From Anaerolineae bacterium (GTDB taxonomy: Bacteria; Chloroflexota; Anaerolineae; JAAYZQ01): a stretch of 64,000 bases of DNA. The position numbers and the translations under genes are program-made. Below are positions 41,399-48,874 of this stretch, one piece after another. The stretch's first letter is position 1. Every line of letters starts with the position of its first letter. Below the pieces are notes generated by a model. The model was given only the letters and a program-made list of their open reading frames with translations. It had not been told where the DNA came from and made no database searches. The DNA is taken from contig JAFGIA010000231.1 in the NCBI GenBank assembly GCA_016929795.1, positions 23,434-87,433 of the forward strand. The letters run 5' to 3'.

Positions 41399-43893
41399 GG
41401 AGGTGCTTCTATACGCCAAACGTGGATCAACGGCTTGTCGTCGTCGACGAGCGGCTCGAGGACATAGAGGAACCCCCGCTCGGGGTCAAAGCTCGCCGCT
41501 GCCAGGTGGTGTTTTTGCTGCGCCGACGTGACATGGTAGAGGAACGGGTCGACGTCGAGGGTCGCGTATGGCTGTGGCGTCCACGCTTCTGCCTGCCCGG
41601 CGGCGACGGCAGCCAGGTCCGCCGGGTCGTAGAAGAGGAATCGGCCCACAAAGCCGCTGCTCCACCACCCACGTCCGCTGCCGTCGGGGCACTCGGGAGG
41701 GTAGGGCGGCTCCCACACGGTGCCGTCGGCGCAGCCATACCAGCAGTCGCCGGTACCCTTGGTGCCCACGAACAGCACGGCGGCAAGGTCGCCTGTCGTC
41801 AGCCAGGCGGCACCGGTCCACTCGTCCGAGTGGTGGTAGCCGTCGAGGGTGTGCTGCTCGAGGTCGGTTACCGCCGTGTAGAGGAGCAGCGGCGTGGCGG
41901 GCAGTGTGATACCGGGCGCCGGTGGATTGCCAGCCAGCCACGGCGCGACAGCAAAGAGGGATGGTCCCTGCGCACCTTGCCCGCCGTCGCGGTAGCGGCC
42001 GGTGGCCAGGGTCCTGCCCTCCGTGTGGGCATCGGCCCATGCCTCGGGGATGGGAAAGAGGTAGTCACCGGTGACATAGTTGGGGTAGTCGCCAATGCGC
42101 CAGGTGCCTTCCGGCTGCGCGTTGGATAGGTCCAGGTCACACCAGCCGTGTGATGGATCCGAGGCATCCTGGTTCAAGTGAGGCGCCCACGCAAAGTAGA
42201 GCTTGTCCGCATCCTGCGCGCCCTGGGGGGGCAGGTAGGCCAGGCCGACACGCGGCATCTCCATCGGCTCGAACAGGCCACCCCGGATATCGGCGAAGGG
42301 TTGGAGCGTCAGCGCACTGTTCAGGTCACCCAGCTCCTTCTCGGTGGAGATGATCGGGACGGGGATGCTCACTTCGGACACCCACTGGTTCCAATCGTGC
42401 CCGGTACCAAAGAGGGAACCGGGGTAGCCATCGGTTGGGCCGCCAGGGTCGCCGCCAAGGTAGTAGGCAAGGGCCGACGACCAGTTGGCCCATTTCCAAG
42501 AAACCTCGTCGGCGCCGGCGACGTCGGGCAGGCGAAAAGCGCCCTGGTAGACGAGGGCGGACGGGTCGAGGCGGCTGGTTGGTTGGTTTGTTGGTTGGGT
42601 CGTAGGTTGGGCGGTGGGCCACGTCTTGAGGACAAGGGGCAGGTAGACGGCATAGGCGGGGGGCGGCACCACGCGGTATTCGTCGGCGCCCACGTCGGGG
42701 GCAGGGCCAATGGGGCGCGGGTCGCCATCGACGTCGGCGGGCACGGCGGCAAGCGGCATGGCCTGATCGATCGCGCCTGTGGCGCCGGCAGCGAGGTGGA
42801 GATCGCCCGCACCGGCGCCGGCGAACCAGCCCACAGCGGCGGTGGTAACATTCCCGGTCAACGTAGCGCTGGCGCCGTCGCGGTTGATGACGGCGAGGTT
42901 GGTCAGGTTGTAGGCCAAGATACCCTCGGTGTCGTCAAAGCGAGCTTCCATGCCCCACGTCAGGCCCGGCGCCGGATCGAGGAGCAGGGCCGTGTTGTGG
43001 GCCACGAGCCAGCCGGTAGCGTGCACCATCTCGACGACCGAGTCGTGGGGCAGCGAGGCATAGATCAGGTTATTGCGCACAATGCCGCCCGTGTGGTTGA
43101 TGCCCTCCTGGCTCGAATTGCCAAAGGCGATGCCCTGGTAGCAGTCGACCAGCCGGTTGCGCTCTACGACAGTGCCCGACGAGCCGGACCAGAAGAGGAT
43201 GGTGGGCACGGGGGCACCACCCGGGGTGCGGATGCGCCGCCATTCGTTGTCGCGCACGACCCAATCATGGGCATTGTGGGCGCTAATGCCATTTGTGTAC
43301 TCGTCAGGCGCCGCCGTGGTGTATTCCAGGCGCGAGCAGGCGAGCAGGCCATCGTCGCTGCCATTGCTGCCGTCGGCGGGCGGATTGACCTTGATGAGTT
43401 GGTCGCCGACATCGATCACGTGCAGGTTGTAGAGGACTGGCCGGTCAGTGCCCTGGATCGACACGCCGTGATCAGCAGCGTTGCGGATGGTCAGGTCGGC
43501 AATGGTGACGTCGTGCCCCTCGACGAGGATCCCAAAGTGGCCGCCGACCATGCCGCCAAAGTCGAGGATCACGTCGTCGCGGTTGCCTGTGGCGCCGCGC
43601 AGGCCCACGCCGTCGTTGACGACGTGGAGCAAGCCTTGCATGGCATAGACGCCCGGGGCGATGAGCAGGGTGGTGCCGGGGGCGGCGTGTAGGGCCTGGG
43701 CGCGCAGGTCTGCCTCCGAGTTGATCTGAAGGGTGGGCTCACCCGGCGCAGGCAGGGGGGGGCAAAAAGCTGCTGTCCGGAGGGCGCTGGTTTTCGCGGG
43801 CGCAGCCGGCGTCTCACCGGCTGCACACGCCACAATCCCCATAGCCAATAGGAGAGTGAAGACAAGGAGGGGGCTGGGTATCGATCGTTTCAT
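41383..43893 (-). CDS. Secreted two-part protein: parallel beta-helix plus C-terminal unknown domain
   Basis: 836 residues. Lipoprotein-like signal peptide ('PLLVFTLLLAMGIVACAAG'). Residues ~45-370 are a right-handed parallel beta-helix of the pectate-lyase/PbH1 kind ('GVGLRGATGNRDDVILDFGG', 'DHGVSIQGTDRPVLYNLHV', 'NNLIYASLPHDSVVEMV'). This half ends with 'YAVYLPLVLKTWP', the motif that closes other secreted proteins here. A Thr/Gln/Pro linker (TQPTTQPTNQPTS) then joins a second ~400-residue domain of unknown fold. The last residues VSSQ and stop come from repeat copy C. ATG 43893 is chosen; ATGs a few codons upstream are possible. Promoter at 44002-44029. Confidence 0.7.
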   Translation of the reverse strand: MKRSIPSPLLVFTLLLAMGIVACAAGETPAAPAKTSALRTAAFCPPLPAPGEPTLQINSEADLRAQALHAAPGTTLLIAPGVYAMQGLLHVVNDGVGLRGATGNRDDVILDFGGMVGGHFGILVEGHDVTIADLTIRNAADHGVSIQGTDRPVLYNLHVIDVGDQLIKVNPPADGSNGSDDGLLACSRLEYTTAAPDEYTNGISAHNAHDWVVRDNEWRRIRTPGGAPVPTILFWSGSSGTVVERNRLVDCYQGIAFGNSSQEGINHTGGIVRNNLIYASLPHDSVVEMVHATGWLVAHNTALLLDPAPGLTWGMEARFDDTEGILAYNLTNLAVINRDGASATLTGNVTTAAVGWFAGAGAGDLHLAAGATGAIDQAMPLAAVPADVDGDPRPIGPAPDVGADEYRVVPPPAYAVYLPLVLKTWPTAQPTTQPTNQPTSRLDPSALVYQGAFRLPDVAGADEVSWKWANWSSALAYYLGGDPGGPTDGYPGSLFGTGHDWNQWVSEVSIPVPIISTEKELGDLNSALTLQPFADIRGGLFEPMEMPRVGLAYLPPQGAQDADKLYFAWAPHLNQDASDPSHGWCDLDLSNAQPEGTWRIGDYPNYVTGDYLFPIPEAWADAHTEGRTLATGRYRDGGQGAQGPSLFAVAPWLAGNPPAPGITLPATPLLLYTAVTDLEQHTLDGYHHSDEWTGAAWLTTGDLAAVLFVGTKGTGDCWYGCADGTVWEPPYPPECPDGSGRGWWSSGFVGRFLFYDPADLAAVAAGQAEAWTPQPYATLDVDPFLYHVTSAQQKHHLAAASFDPERGFLYVLEPLVDDDKPLIHVWRIEAPPVSSQ

Positions 43894-44001
43894 ACCGGGC
43901 ATATATATACGCAACATCCGGTTCACCACCCTTTGCCACTCCGCCTGTGGCCTGTATGCAATTGAAGAAAAACGATCTAGCTGACCGTCCGGGTTGTGCT
44001 C

Positions 44002-44029
44002 AGTATATCACAACCGCTCGCCAAGTCAA
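44002..44029 (-). promoter_or_regulatory. Promoter of the beta-helix gene
   Basis: Minus strand TTGACT (44024-44029), 16-bp spacer, TATACT (44002-44007), about 105 bases before the ATG at 43893. Confidence 0.6.
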
Positions 44030-44085
44030 CCATCCCGCCGCTGCCTCAGCCAGTGTGCCAGCACACTGCCAGGTGATCTCCGCCG

Positions 44086-44931
44086 TTATGTTTCGATCAC
44101 CACCAGGCGGTCTAGTCCTGCGTAATCCTGCTCGACGTGCACGCGTGCCTGGGGAAACTGCTCATGCGCTGCCGCCCTCGCCGCCTCGCCCTGCTCCGCG
44201 CCGATCTCCAACATCACCGTGCCGCCGGGCTCCAGCCGCGGACCGGCACTCGCCAGCAGGCCGCGCACCAGGTCGAGCCCGTCCTCCCCACCGTCCAGCG
44301 CCTGCCGTGGCTCGTGGTCGCGGATCTCGGGCATCAGCTCCGCCCACTCTGCCGTCGTGACGTACGGAAGGTTCGCGACGATCAAGTGCACGCGTTCGGG
44401 CAGAGGCTCGAGCAGGTAGCCCTGCAGGCAGTGCACCCGGATGGTGACGCCATGGCGCCGTGCGTTCTCGCCGGTCATTTCCAGCGCTCCAGCCGAGGCG
44501 TCGACGGCGTACACCGTCGACGCCGGAAGCTGCACTGCCAGCGTGACGGCAATCGCCCCACTGCCGGCGCCCACGTCGGCAATGCGCGGCGCCGGCACCT
44601 GCCGTGCGAATGCCACTGCACGCTCCACCAGCAGTTCTGTCTCAGGGCGGGGAATGAGCACGCGCTGGTCGACGGCGAAATCGAGGCCGTAAAACTCCCG
44701 GTGGCCCACGATGTAGGCCAGCGGCTCGCGGCTGGCGCGCCGTTCCACCAGCGCCCGGTAGTGCGTCAGATCTTTGGGCGTCAGGCGCCGTTCGGGATGG
44801 GCGAGCACGAGGGCACGCGTGGCACCAAGCACGTGTGCCAACAACAATTCGGCGTCGAGCCGTGGCGACTCGACGCCTTCACTTTTCAATTGGAGGCGGG
44901 CTTGCTCCACTGCTGTCCCAATCGGGATCAC
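44086..44931 (-). CDS. prmC: Release-factor glutamine methyltransferase PrmC (HemK)
   Basis: 281 residues. Methylates the Gln of the GGQ motif of RF1/RF2. N-terminal helical domain (1-~85), then SAM motif I 'IADVGAGSGAIAVTLAVQL'. The substrate-Gln motif reads NLPY in 'IVANLPYVTTAEW' instead of the common NPPY; such variants occur. GTG at 44931 is the likely start. Lies directly downstream of prfA on the same strand, the standard pairing of enzyme and substrate. Confidence 0.94.
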   Translation of the reverse strand: MIPIGTAVEQARLQLKSEGVESPRLDAELLLAHVLGATRALVLAHPERRLTPKDLTHYRALVERRASREPLAYIVGHREFYGLDFAVDQRVLIPRPETELLVERAVAFARQVPAPRIADVGAGSGAIAVTLAVQLPASTVYAVDASAGALEMTGENARRHGVTIRVHCLQGYLLEPLPERVHLIVANLPYVTTAEWAELMPEIRDHEPRQALDGGEDGLDLVRGLLASAGPRLEPGGTVMLEIGAEQGEAARAAAHEQFPQARVHVEQDYAGLDRLVVIET

Positions 44932-44980
44932 GTGCCGCTCCTAATACATCGGTAGATTGGCAGGTCAATCTGCCAGTCTC

Positions 44981-46051
44981 CTACTCCCCCAAGCTCTGCA
45001 GCCGCTCCGCCTCGTCCGTCGTCGCCAGCTCGTCAATGATCTCATCCAGGTCGCCATTCACGATCGCTTCCAGCCGGTACAGCGTCAGGTTGATGCGGTG
45101 GTCGGTAAAGCGGTTCTGCGGATAGTTGTACGTCCGGATCTTTTCACTCCGCTCGCCCGAGCCAACCTGCAGCCGCCGTGTCTCGCCACGCTCCTCGAGC
45201 TGCCGCTCGCGCTCGGCCTCGTACAGGCGCGAGCGGAGGATGGACATGGCCCGCTCCCGGTTCTGTGTCTGGCTGCGCTCGCTCTCGCACGACACGACCA
45301 GGCCCGTCGGCTTGTGCACAATGCGCACCGCGGTGGCATTCTTTTGCATGTGCTGCCCGCCGGGGCCCGACGAGATATAGACGTCCACGTCGAGGTCCGA
45401 TGGGTCGATCTCGATCTCCACATCATCGATCTGCGGCAACACCGCGACGGTGGCCGTGGACGTGTGAATGCGGCCCTGCGATTCTGTAGCCGGCACGCGC
45501 TGCACACGGTGCACACCGCTCTCGTACTTCAGGCGCGAGTAGGCCCCCTTGCCTGCGATCTCGAATATGATCTCTTTGAGCCCACCGACGCCGGTGTCGT
45601 GGCTGCTCAAAATGCCGGTCTTCCAACGGTGCGCTTCGGCGTAGCGTGTGTACATGCGGTATAGGTCGGCGGCGAACAGGCCGGCCTCGTCGCCGCCTGT
45701 CCCTGCCCGGATCTCCATGATTACATTCTTGGCATCGGCGGGGTCGCGCGGCAGGAGCAGCTTGCGCATCTGCGCATACAGCCCTTCCATCTCGGCTTCG
45801 ATGCGCTCCACCTCGGCGAGGCCCATCTCGTACATCTCGTCTTCCTCGCCCATCTCCATCAGGGCGCGCGTGTCGGCGAGCTCTTTTTCCAATTTTCGGT
45901 AGTGGCGGTACGTTTGTACCAACTCCTCGATCTCGGACTGCTCCTGCGCGTGCTCTGCCATGAGCATGTGGTCGGCGACCGTCTCGGGGTCCGCCATGAG
46001 CTGGTTCAGCTCTTCGTATCGGTCTTCAACCAGTTGTACCTTGTCCAGCAC
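44981..46051 (-). CDS. prfA: Peptide chain release factor 1
   Basis: 356 residues, typical for RF1, which ends translation at UAA and UAG. Stop-codon-reading tripeptide PAT in 'HRVQRVPATESQGRIHTS', catalytic GGQ in 'SSGPGGQHMQKNATAV'. GTG at 46051 with GAGGAG upstream; promoter at 46085-46113. A separate RF2 (reading UGA) is not in the window, which matters because UGA may encode selenocysteine in the DsbA-like gene. Confidence 0.97.
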   Translation of the reverse strand: MLDKVQLVEDRYEELNQLMADPETVADHMLMAEHAQEQSEIEELVQTYRHYRKLEKELADTRALMEMGEEDEMYEMGLAEVERIEAEMEGLYAQMRKLLLPRDPADAKNVIMEIRAGTGGDEAGLFAADLYRMYTRYAEAHRWKTGILSSHDTGVGGLKEIIFEIAGKGAYSRLKYESGVHRVQRVPATESQGRIHTSTATVAVLPQIDDVEIEIDPSDLDVDVYISSGPGGQHMQKNATAVRIVHKPTGLVVSCESERSQTQNRERAMSILRSRLYEAERERQLEERGETRRLQVGSGERSEKIRTYNYPQNRFTDHRINLTLYRLEAIVNGDLDEIIDELATTDEAERLQSLGE

Positions 46052-46084
46052 GGGTCAAAACTCCTCACATTTCTAGCTACTGCC

Positions 46085-46113
46085 ATAATACGGGAAAAAA
46101 GGCGTGTCGTCAA
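46085..46113 (-). promoter_or_regulatory. Promoter of prfA-prmC
   Basis: Minus strand TTGACG (46108-46113), 17-bp spacer, TATTAT (46085-46090), about 35 bases before the prfA GTG. Confidence 0.65.
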
Positions 46114-46156
46114 AAAGGGGGGCCGCCAAGAATGGGCGGAAGAGAGGAGCCGGCGT

Positions 46157-46218
46157 CAGGAATCGGGTATCTGGTATCGGGAAGCGAGTCGAATCCCGAT
46201 TCCTGGTTCCTGATACCC
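46157..46218. repeat. Imperfect inverted repeat with GGAATC/GGTATC units
   Basis: CAGGAATCGGGTATC and GGTATCGGGA on the left are mirrored by TCCCGATTCCTG and CCTGATACCC on the right (46194-46218). It lies between the divergent prfA and GT-C genes, upstream of the latter's promoter, and is probably a degenerate palindromic repeat. Confidence 0.55.
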
Positions 46219-46258
46219 GCTCCCCGCTCTCCGAATACGACGGCACCCGCCACCAAAG

Positions 46259-46287
46259 TGGACGATCTCGCCCTTCGCAGGTATAAT
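46259..46287 (+). promoter_or_regulatory. Promoter with short leader for the first GT-C gene
   Basis: TGGACG (46259-46264), 17-bp spacer, consensus TATAAT (46282-46287). The ATG follows 18 bases later with no ribosome-binding site, so the transcript leader would be about 12 bases. Confidence 0.6.
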
Positions 46288-46305
46288 CGACCTGGTCGAG
46301 TCATC

Positions 46306-48777
46306 ATGCGCAAAACAATTCTTGCGGCGCTGCTGGTTTTCTGCATCCTGAGCTTGGTGCTCACCTATCCCCTGTCGCTCCACCTCGCCACGGCCGTGGA
46401 GGACAGGCAGGACGCGCTGCTCAATGTCTGGATCACAGCCTGGGGGGGGCACCAGCTCCTGGCCGATCCACTCCACCTCTTTGACGCCAACATCTTTTCC
46501 CCCTACCCGCGTACCCTCGCCTATTCGGAACTGCTGCTCGGTAATGCGCTGTTCGCGCTGCCCATCACGGCGCTCGCGGGCAACCCAGTCCTCGGCTACA
46601 ACATCGCCCTCCTCTTTTCCTTTGTGCTGTCGGCCCTCGGCGTCTTCCTGCTCACCTTGCACCTGACGCGCTCGCCAGGCGCCGGGTTGGTGGCGGGCAT
46701 TGCCTTTGCTTTTTCGTCGTACCGGTTGACCAACCTCGCCCAGGCTCAGCTCCTCACCACGCAGTGGCTGCCTTTTGCCCTCCTCTCCTTGCACCTCCTG
46801 CTCCACGAACCCGAGTCCACCTCCGCCACCACCCGCCGCCGCCACGCCATCGCCTTCGTCCTCTTTTCCTCCCTCCAGATCCTCAGCTCCTTTTACTATG
46901 GACTCCTCCTCGCGCTGGCCATGTTTGGATACCTCGTGTTTGATGTATCGTCTTGGATGAAATCCAAGACGATACATCAAACACAAAATATCAAATACCT
47001 CGTGCTCGCAACCGTCGCCATGGCCGCCATCCTCCTCCCCTTCGTCCTCCCCTACTTTCGGGTGCAGGTAGAGATGGGGTTCGAGCGAACGCTGGCCGAT
47101 AGTGAGCCTTTCTCGGCGAGTTTACAGCAGTATGTGATGGTGCCGCCGGGGAGTGTCGTCTACCATGGGGTGCTCCCGAGTGATGACACTCCGGTGGCCG
47201 GGGGGTATCCAGTGGACGCGCTCTTCCCCGGCGCAACCGTCTTGACCCTGGCGGCGTGGGGCACGATCCGTGGCGGCCGGCTTGTTGCAGGCCGGGCGCG
47301 CTGGTTCTTTGTGCTGCTTGCTTTCGCCGCGCTGCTCCTCTCCTTTGGCCCGCGCCTCTACCTGGCGCCGGGTGAGCCGGCGGGGCTCGACGCCCCGCTG
47401 CCCTATACATGGCTCTATGCCATCGTGCCGGGGTTCAAAGCACTGCGCGCCCCTGTCCGCTTTGACGTCCTTGTCAGCCTGGCGCTCGCGGTGCTCGCCG
47501 GATATGGGATCGCCGGGCTCACAGCGCGCCGGCAGCGGGCTGGCGCGGCGCGCTTTTCGTGGCTGGCACCGGTGCTTGCCGCCCTCGTCGCGGTTGAGGC
47601 GCTCGTGTGGCCCGCGGCGATCGCAGAGCCTGTGCCCGTCGGTGAGGATGTGCCAGAAGTCTACCGCTGGCTCGCCGACCAACCGCCGGGCGTTGTCCTG
47701 GAGCTGCCGATGGCCTTCACGCCCGGCGGCCCACAGCTCGAGTATCAATACTTTTCTACTTATCATTGGCACCCGACGTCCGACGGCTACAGCGGGTTCG
47801 TGCCGCCCAGGCATGGTGAGATCGTCTACGAGATGGCGCGCTTTCCTTCGGAGCGCAGCGTGCGCCTGCTCCAGGCGCTGGATGTGCGCCACGTCGTTGT
47901 CCATACAGATCGCTTCCCGGAAGAACGGTGGCAGGGAATAGAATCGGCGCTGGGTGCGACCAGTGCCCTGGCGCCCGTCGTCGCGTTTGGCACTGACAGG
48001 GTCTACCGCGTGGCTCCGGGGCAGTTCGACCCTGCTTCCGTCGAGGTGAATGCCTACCTGCCGCCTGCGGCTGTCGTGGGGCAGCCCTACACGGCGTACG
48101 TGCTGCTCTTGAATCGGGGTGGGGAGAGCTATGCTGTGGCGCCGACGGAAGTGCTGGAGGCATCGGTGGTTTGGCAGGGGCCAGAGGCTGAGGTCGTGGG
48201 CATCGCGTGGGGGGAAGTGCCGCTCGTGATCTCGCCCGGCGGCGCCGCCATGGTGCCCATCGAGATAGAGGCGCCTGCTGTGCCAGGCGCGTACCGCGTC
48301 GCGCTGGCTGGCACCCAATGGTCTGATGGTGCGTGGTCCGCGGCGGGCGATGTCGTGTTGGGTGCCGGTCGCCAGGCCGGTGCCGCCTTTCCGATCCCGG
48401 CCCGGTTGGCCGCTTGGTCGTTGCCCGGGGAGATCAGGGCGGGCGAGGATCTGGAGGTCGATCTAACGTGGCAGGCCCTCGGCAAGATCAACGCATACTA
48501 TAGCATCTATGTCAAGCTCTTCGACGCGGCGGGCAATGCCGTAGTGGGCTGGGATGGCGAGCCGGGCAACGGTGCGCAGCCGACCTTGCTCTGGGTGCCT
48601 GGTGAGATGGTGGAGGACCATGTCACCCTCCAGGTGCCGGCTGGCCTGGAGGCCGGGGAGTATCGGGTCGAGGTCGGCATGTATCGCGCCGCCGACCTGG
48701 CCCGCTGCCTGACATTGGACCGGGATGGCCGCCTCATACACAGTATCACCCTGGGCACGGTGCGCGTCGCGCCCTGA
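46306..48777 (+). CDS. GT-C type membrane glycosyltransferase-like protein with C-terminal beta-sandwich
   Basis: 823 residues. An N-terminal membrane helix is followed by an acidic first loop ('AVEDRQDALLNVW'), then about ten more helices to residue ~430. The extracytoplasmic part has a Gly/Pro-rich segment ('QPPGVVLELPMAF', 'STYHWHPTSDGYSGFVPP') and a final beta-sandwich ('EDLEVDLTWQALGKINAYYS', 'GEYRVEVGMY'). This layout is that of polyprenyl-phosphate-sugar-dependent GT-C enzymes; the acceptor is unknown. ATG 46306 is chosen by the promoter and hydrophobic start. Oddity: a 22-residue in-frame insertion coded by a perfect palindrome (46929-47004). Confidence 0.7.
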   Translation: MRKTILAALLVFCILSLVLTYPLSLHLATAVEDRQDALLNVWITAWGGHQLLADPLHLFDANIFSPYPRTLAYSELLLGNALFALPITALAGNPVLGYNIALLFSFVLSALGVFLLTLHLTRSPGAGLVAGIAFAFSSYRLTNLAQAQLLTTQWLPFALLSLHLLLHEPESTSATTRRRHAIAFVLFSSLQILSSFYYGLLLALAMFGYLVFDVSSWMKSKTIHQTQNIKYLVLATVAMAAILLPFVLPYFRVQVEMGFERTLADSEPFSASLQQYVMVPPGSVVYHGVLPSDDTPVAGGYPVDALFPGATVLTLAAWGTIRGGRLVAGRARWFFVLLAFAALLLSFGPRLYLAPGEPAGLDAPLPYTWLYAIVPGFKALRAPVRFDVLVSLALAVLAGYGIAGLTARRQRAGAARFSWLAPVLAALVAVEALVWPAAIAEPVPVGEDVPEVYRWLADQPPGVVLELPMAFTPGGPQLEYQYFSTYHWHPTSDGYSGFVPPRHGEIVYEMARFPSERSVRLLQALDVRHVVVHTDRFPEERWQGIESALGATSALAPVVAFGTDRVYRVAPGQFDPASVEVNAYLPPAAVVGQPYTAYVLLLNRGGESYAVAPTEVLEASVVWQGPEAEVVGIAWGEVPLVISPGGAAMVPIEIEAPAVPGAYRVALAGTQWSDGAWSAAGDVVLGAGRQAGAAFPIPARLAAWSLPGEIRAGEDLEVDLTWQALGKINAYYSIYVKLFDAAGNAVVGWDGEPGNGAQPTLLWVPGEMVEDHVTLQVPAGLEAGEYRVEVGMYRAADLARCLTLDRDGRLIHSITLGTVRVAP
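46929..47004. repeat. In-frame palindromic insertion with flanking 10-bp direct repeats
   Basis: Arms of 21 bases (46938-46958 and 46962-46982) are perfectly complementary around a GAA loop. Core arm: TTTGATGTATCGTCTTGGAT. The direct repeat ATACCTCGTG occurs at 46929-46938 and again at 46995-47004. Removing 66 bases would restore one copy and keep the frame; the insert adds 22 residues between two membrane helices. Confidence 0.85.
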
Positions 48778-48859
48778 TGGTGGCTGGCTGTTCGCCCGGC
48801 ATCAAGGCGCGACGCGCACCACGCCCGCTGGTTCATTTTTCGTTTCCCCGCCGTGGGGG

Positions 48860-48865
48860 TATAAT
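48860..48865 (+). promoter_or_regulatory. TATAAT box close to the second GT-C gene start (leaderless)
   Basis: TATAAT ends nine bases before ATG 48875 and no ribosome-binding site intervenes, so the RNA should begin at or within a few bases of the start codon. The -35 region is poor. Confidence 0.5.
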
Positions 48866-48874
48866 ACGCGCTCC

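Noticed and set aside
46132..46305. N-terminal extension of the first GT-C gene
   Set aside because: It runs through an inverted repeat and a consensus promoter; translation most likely starts at 46306.
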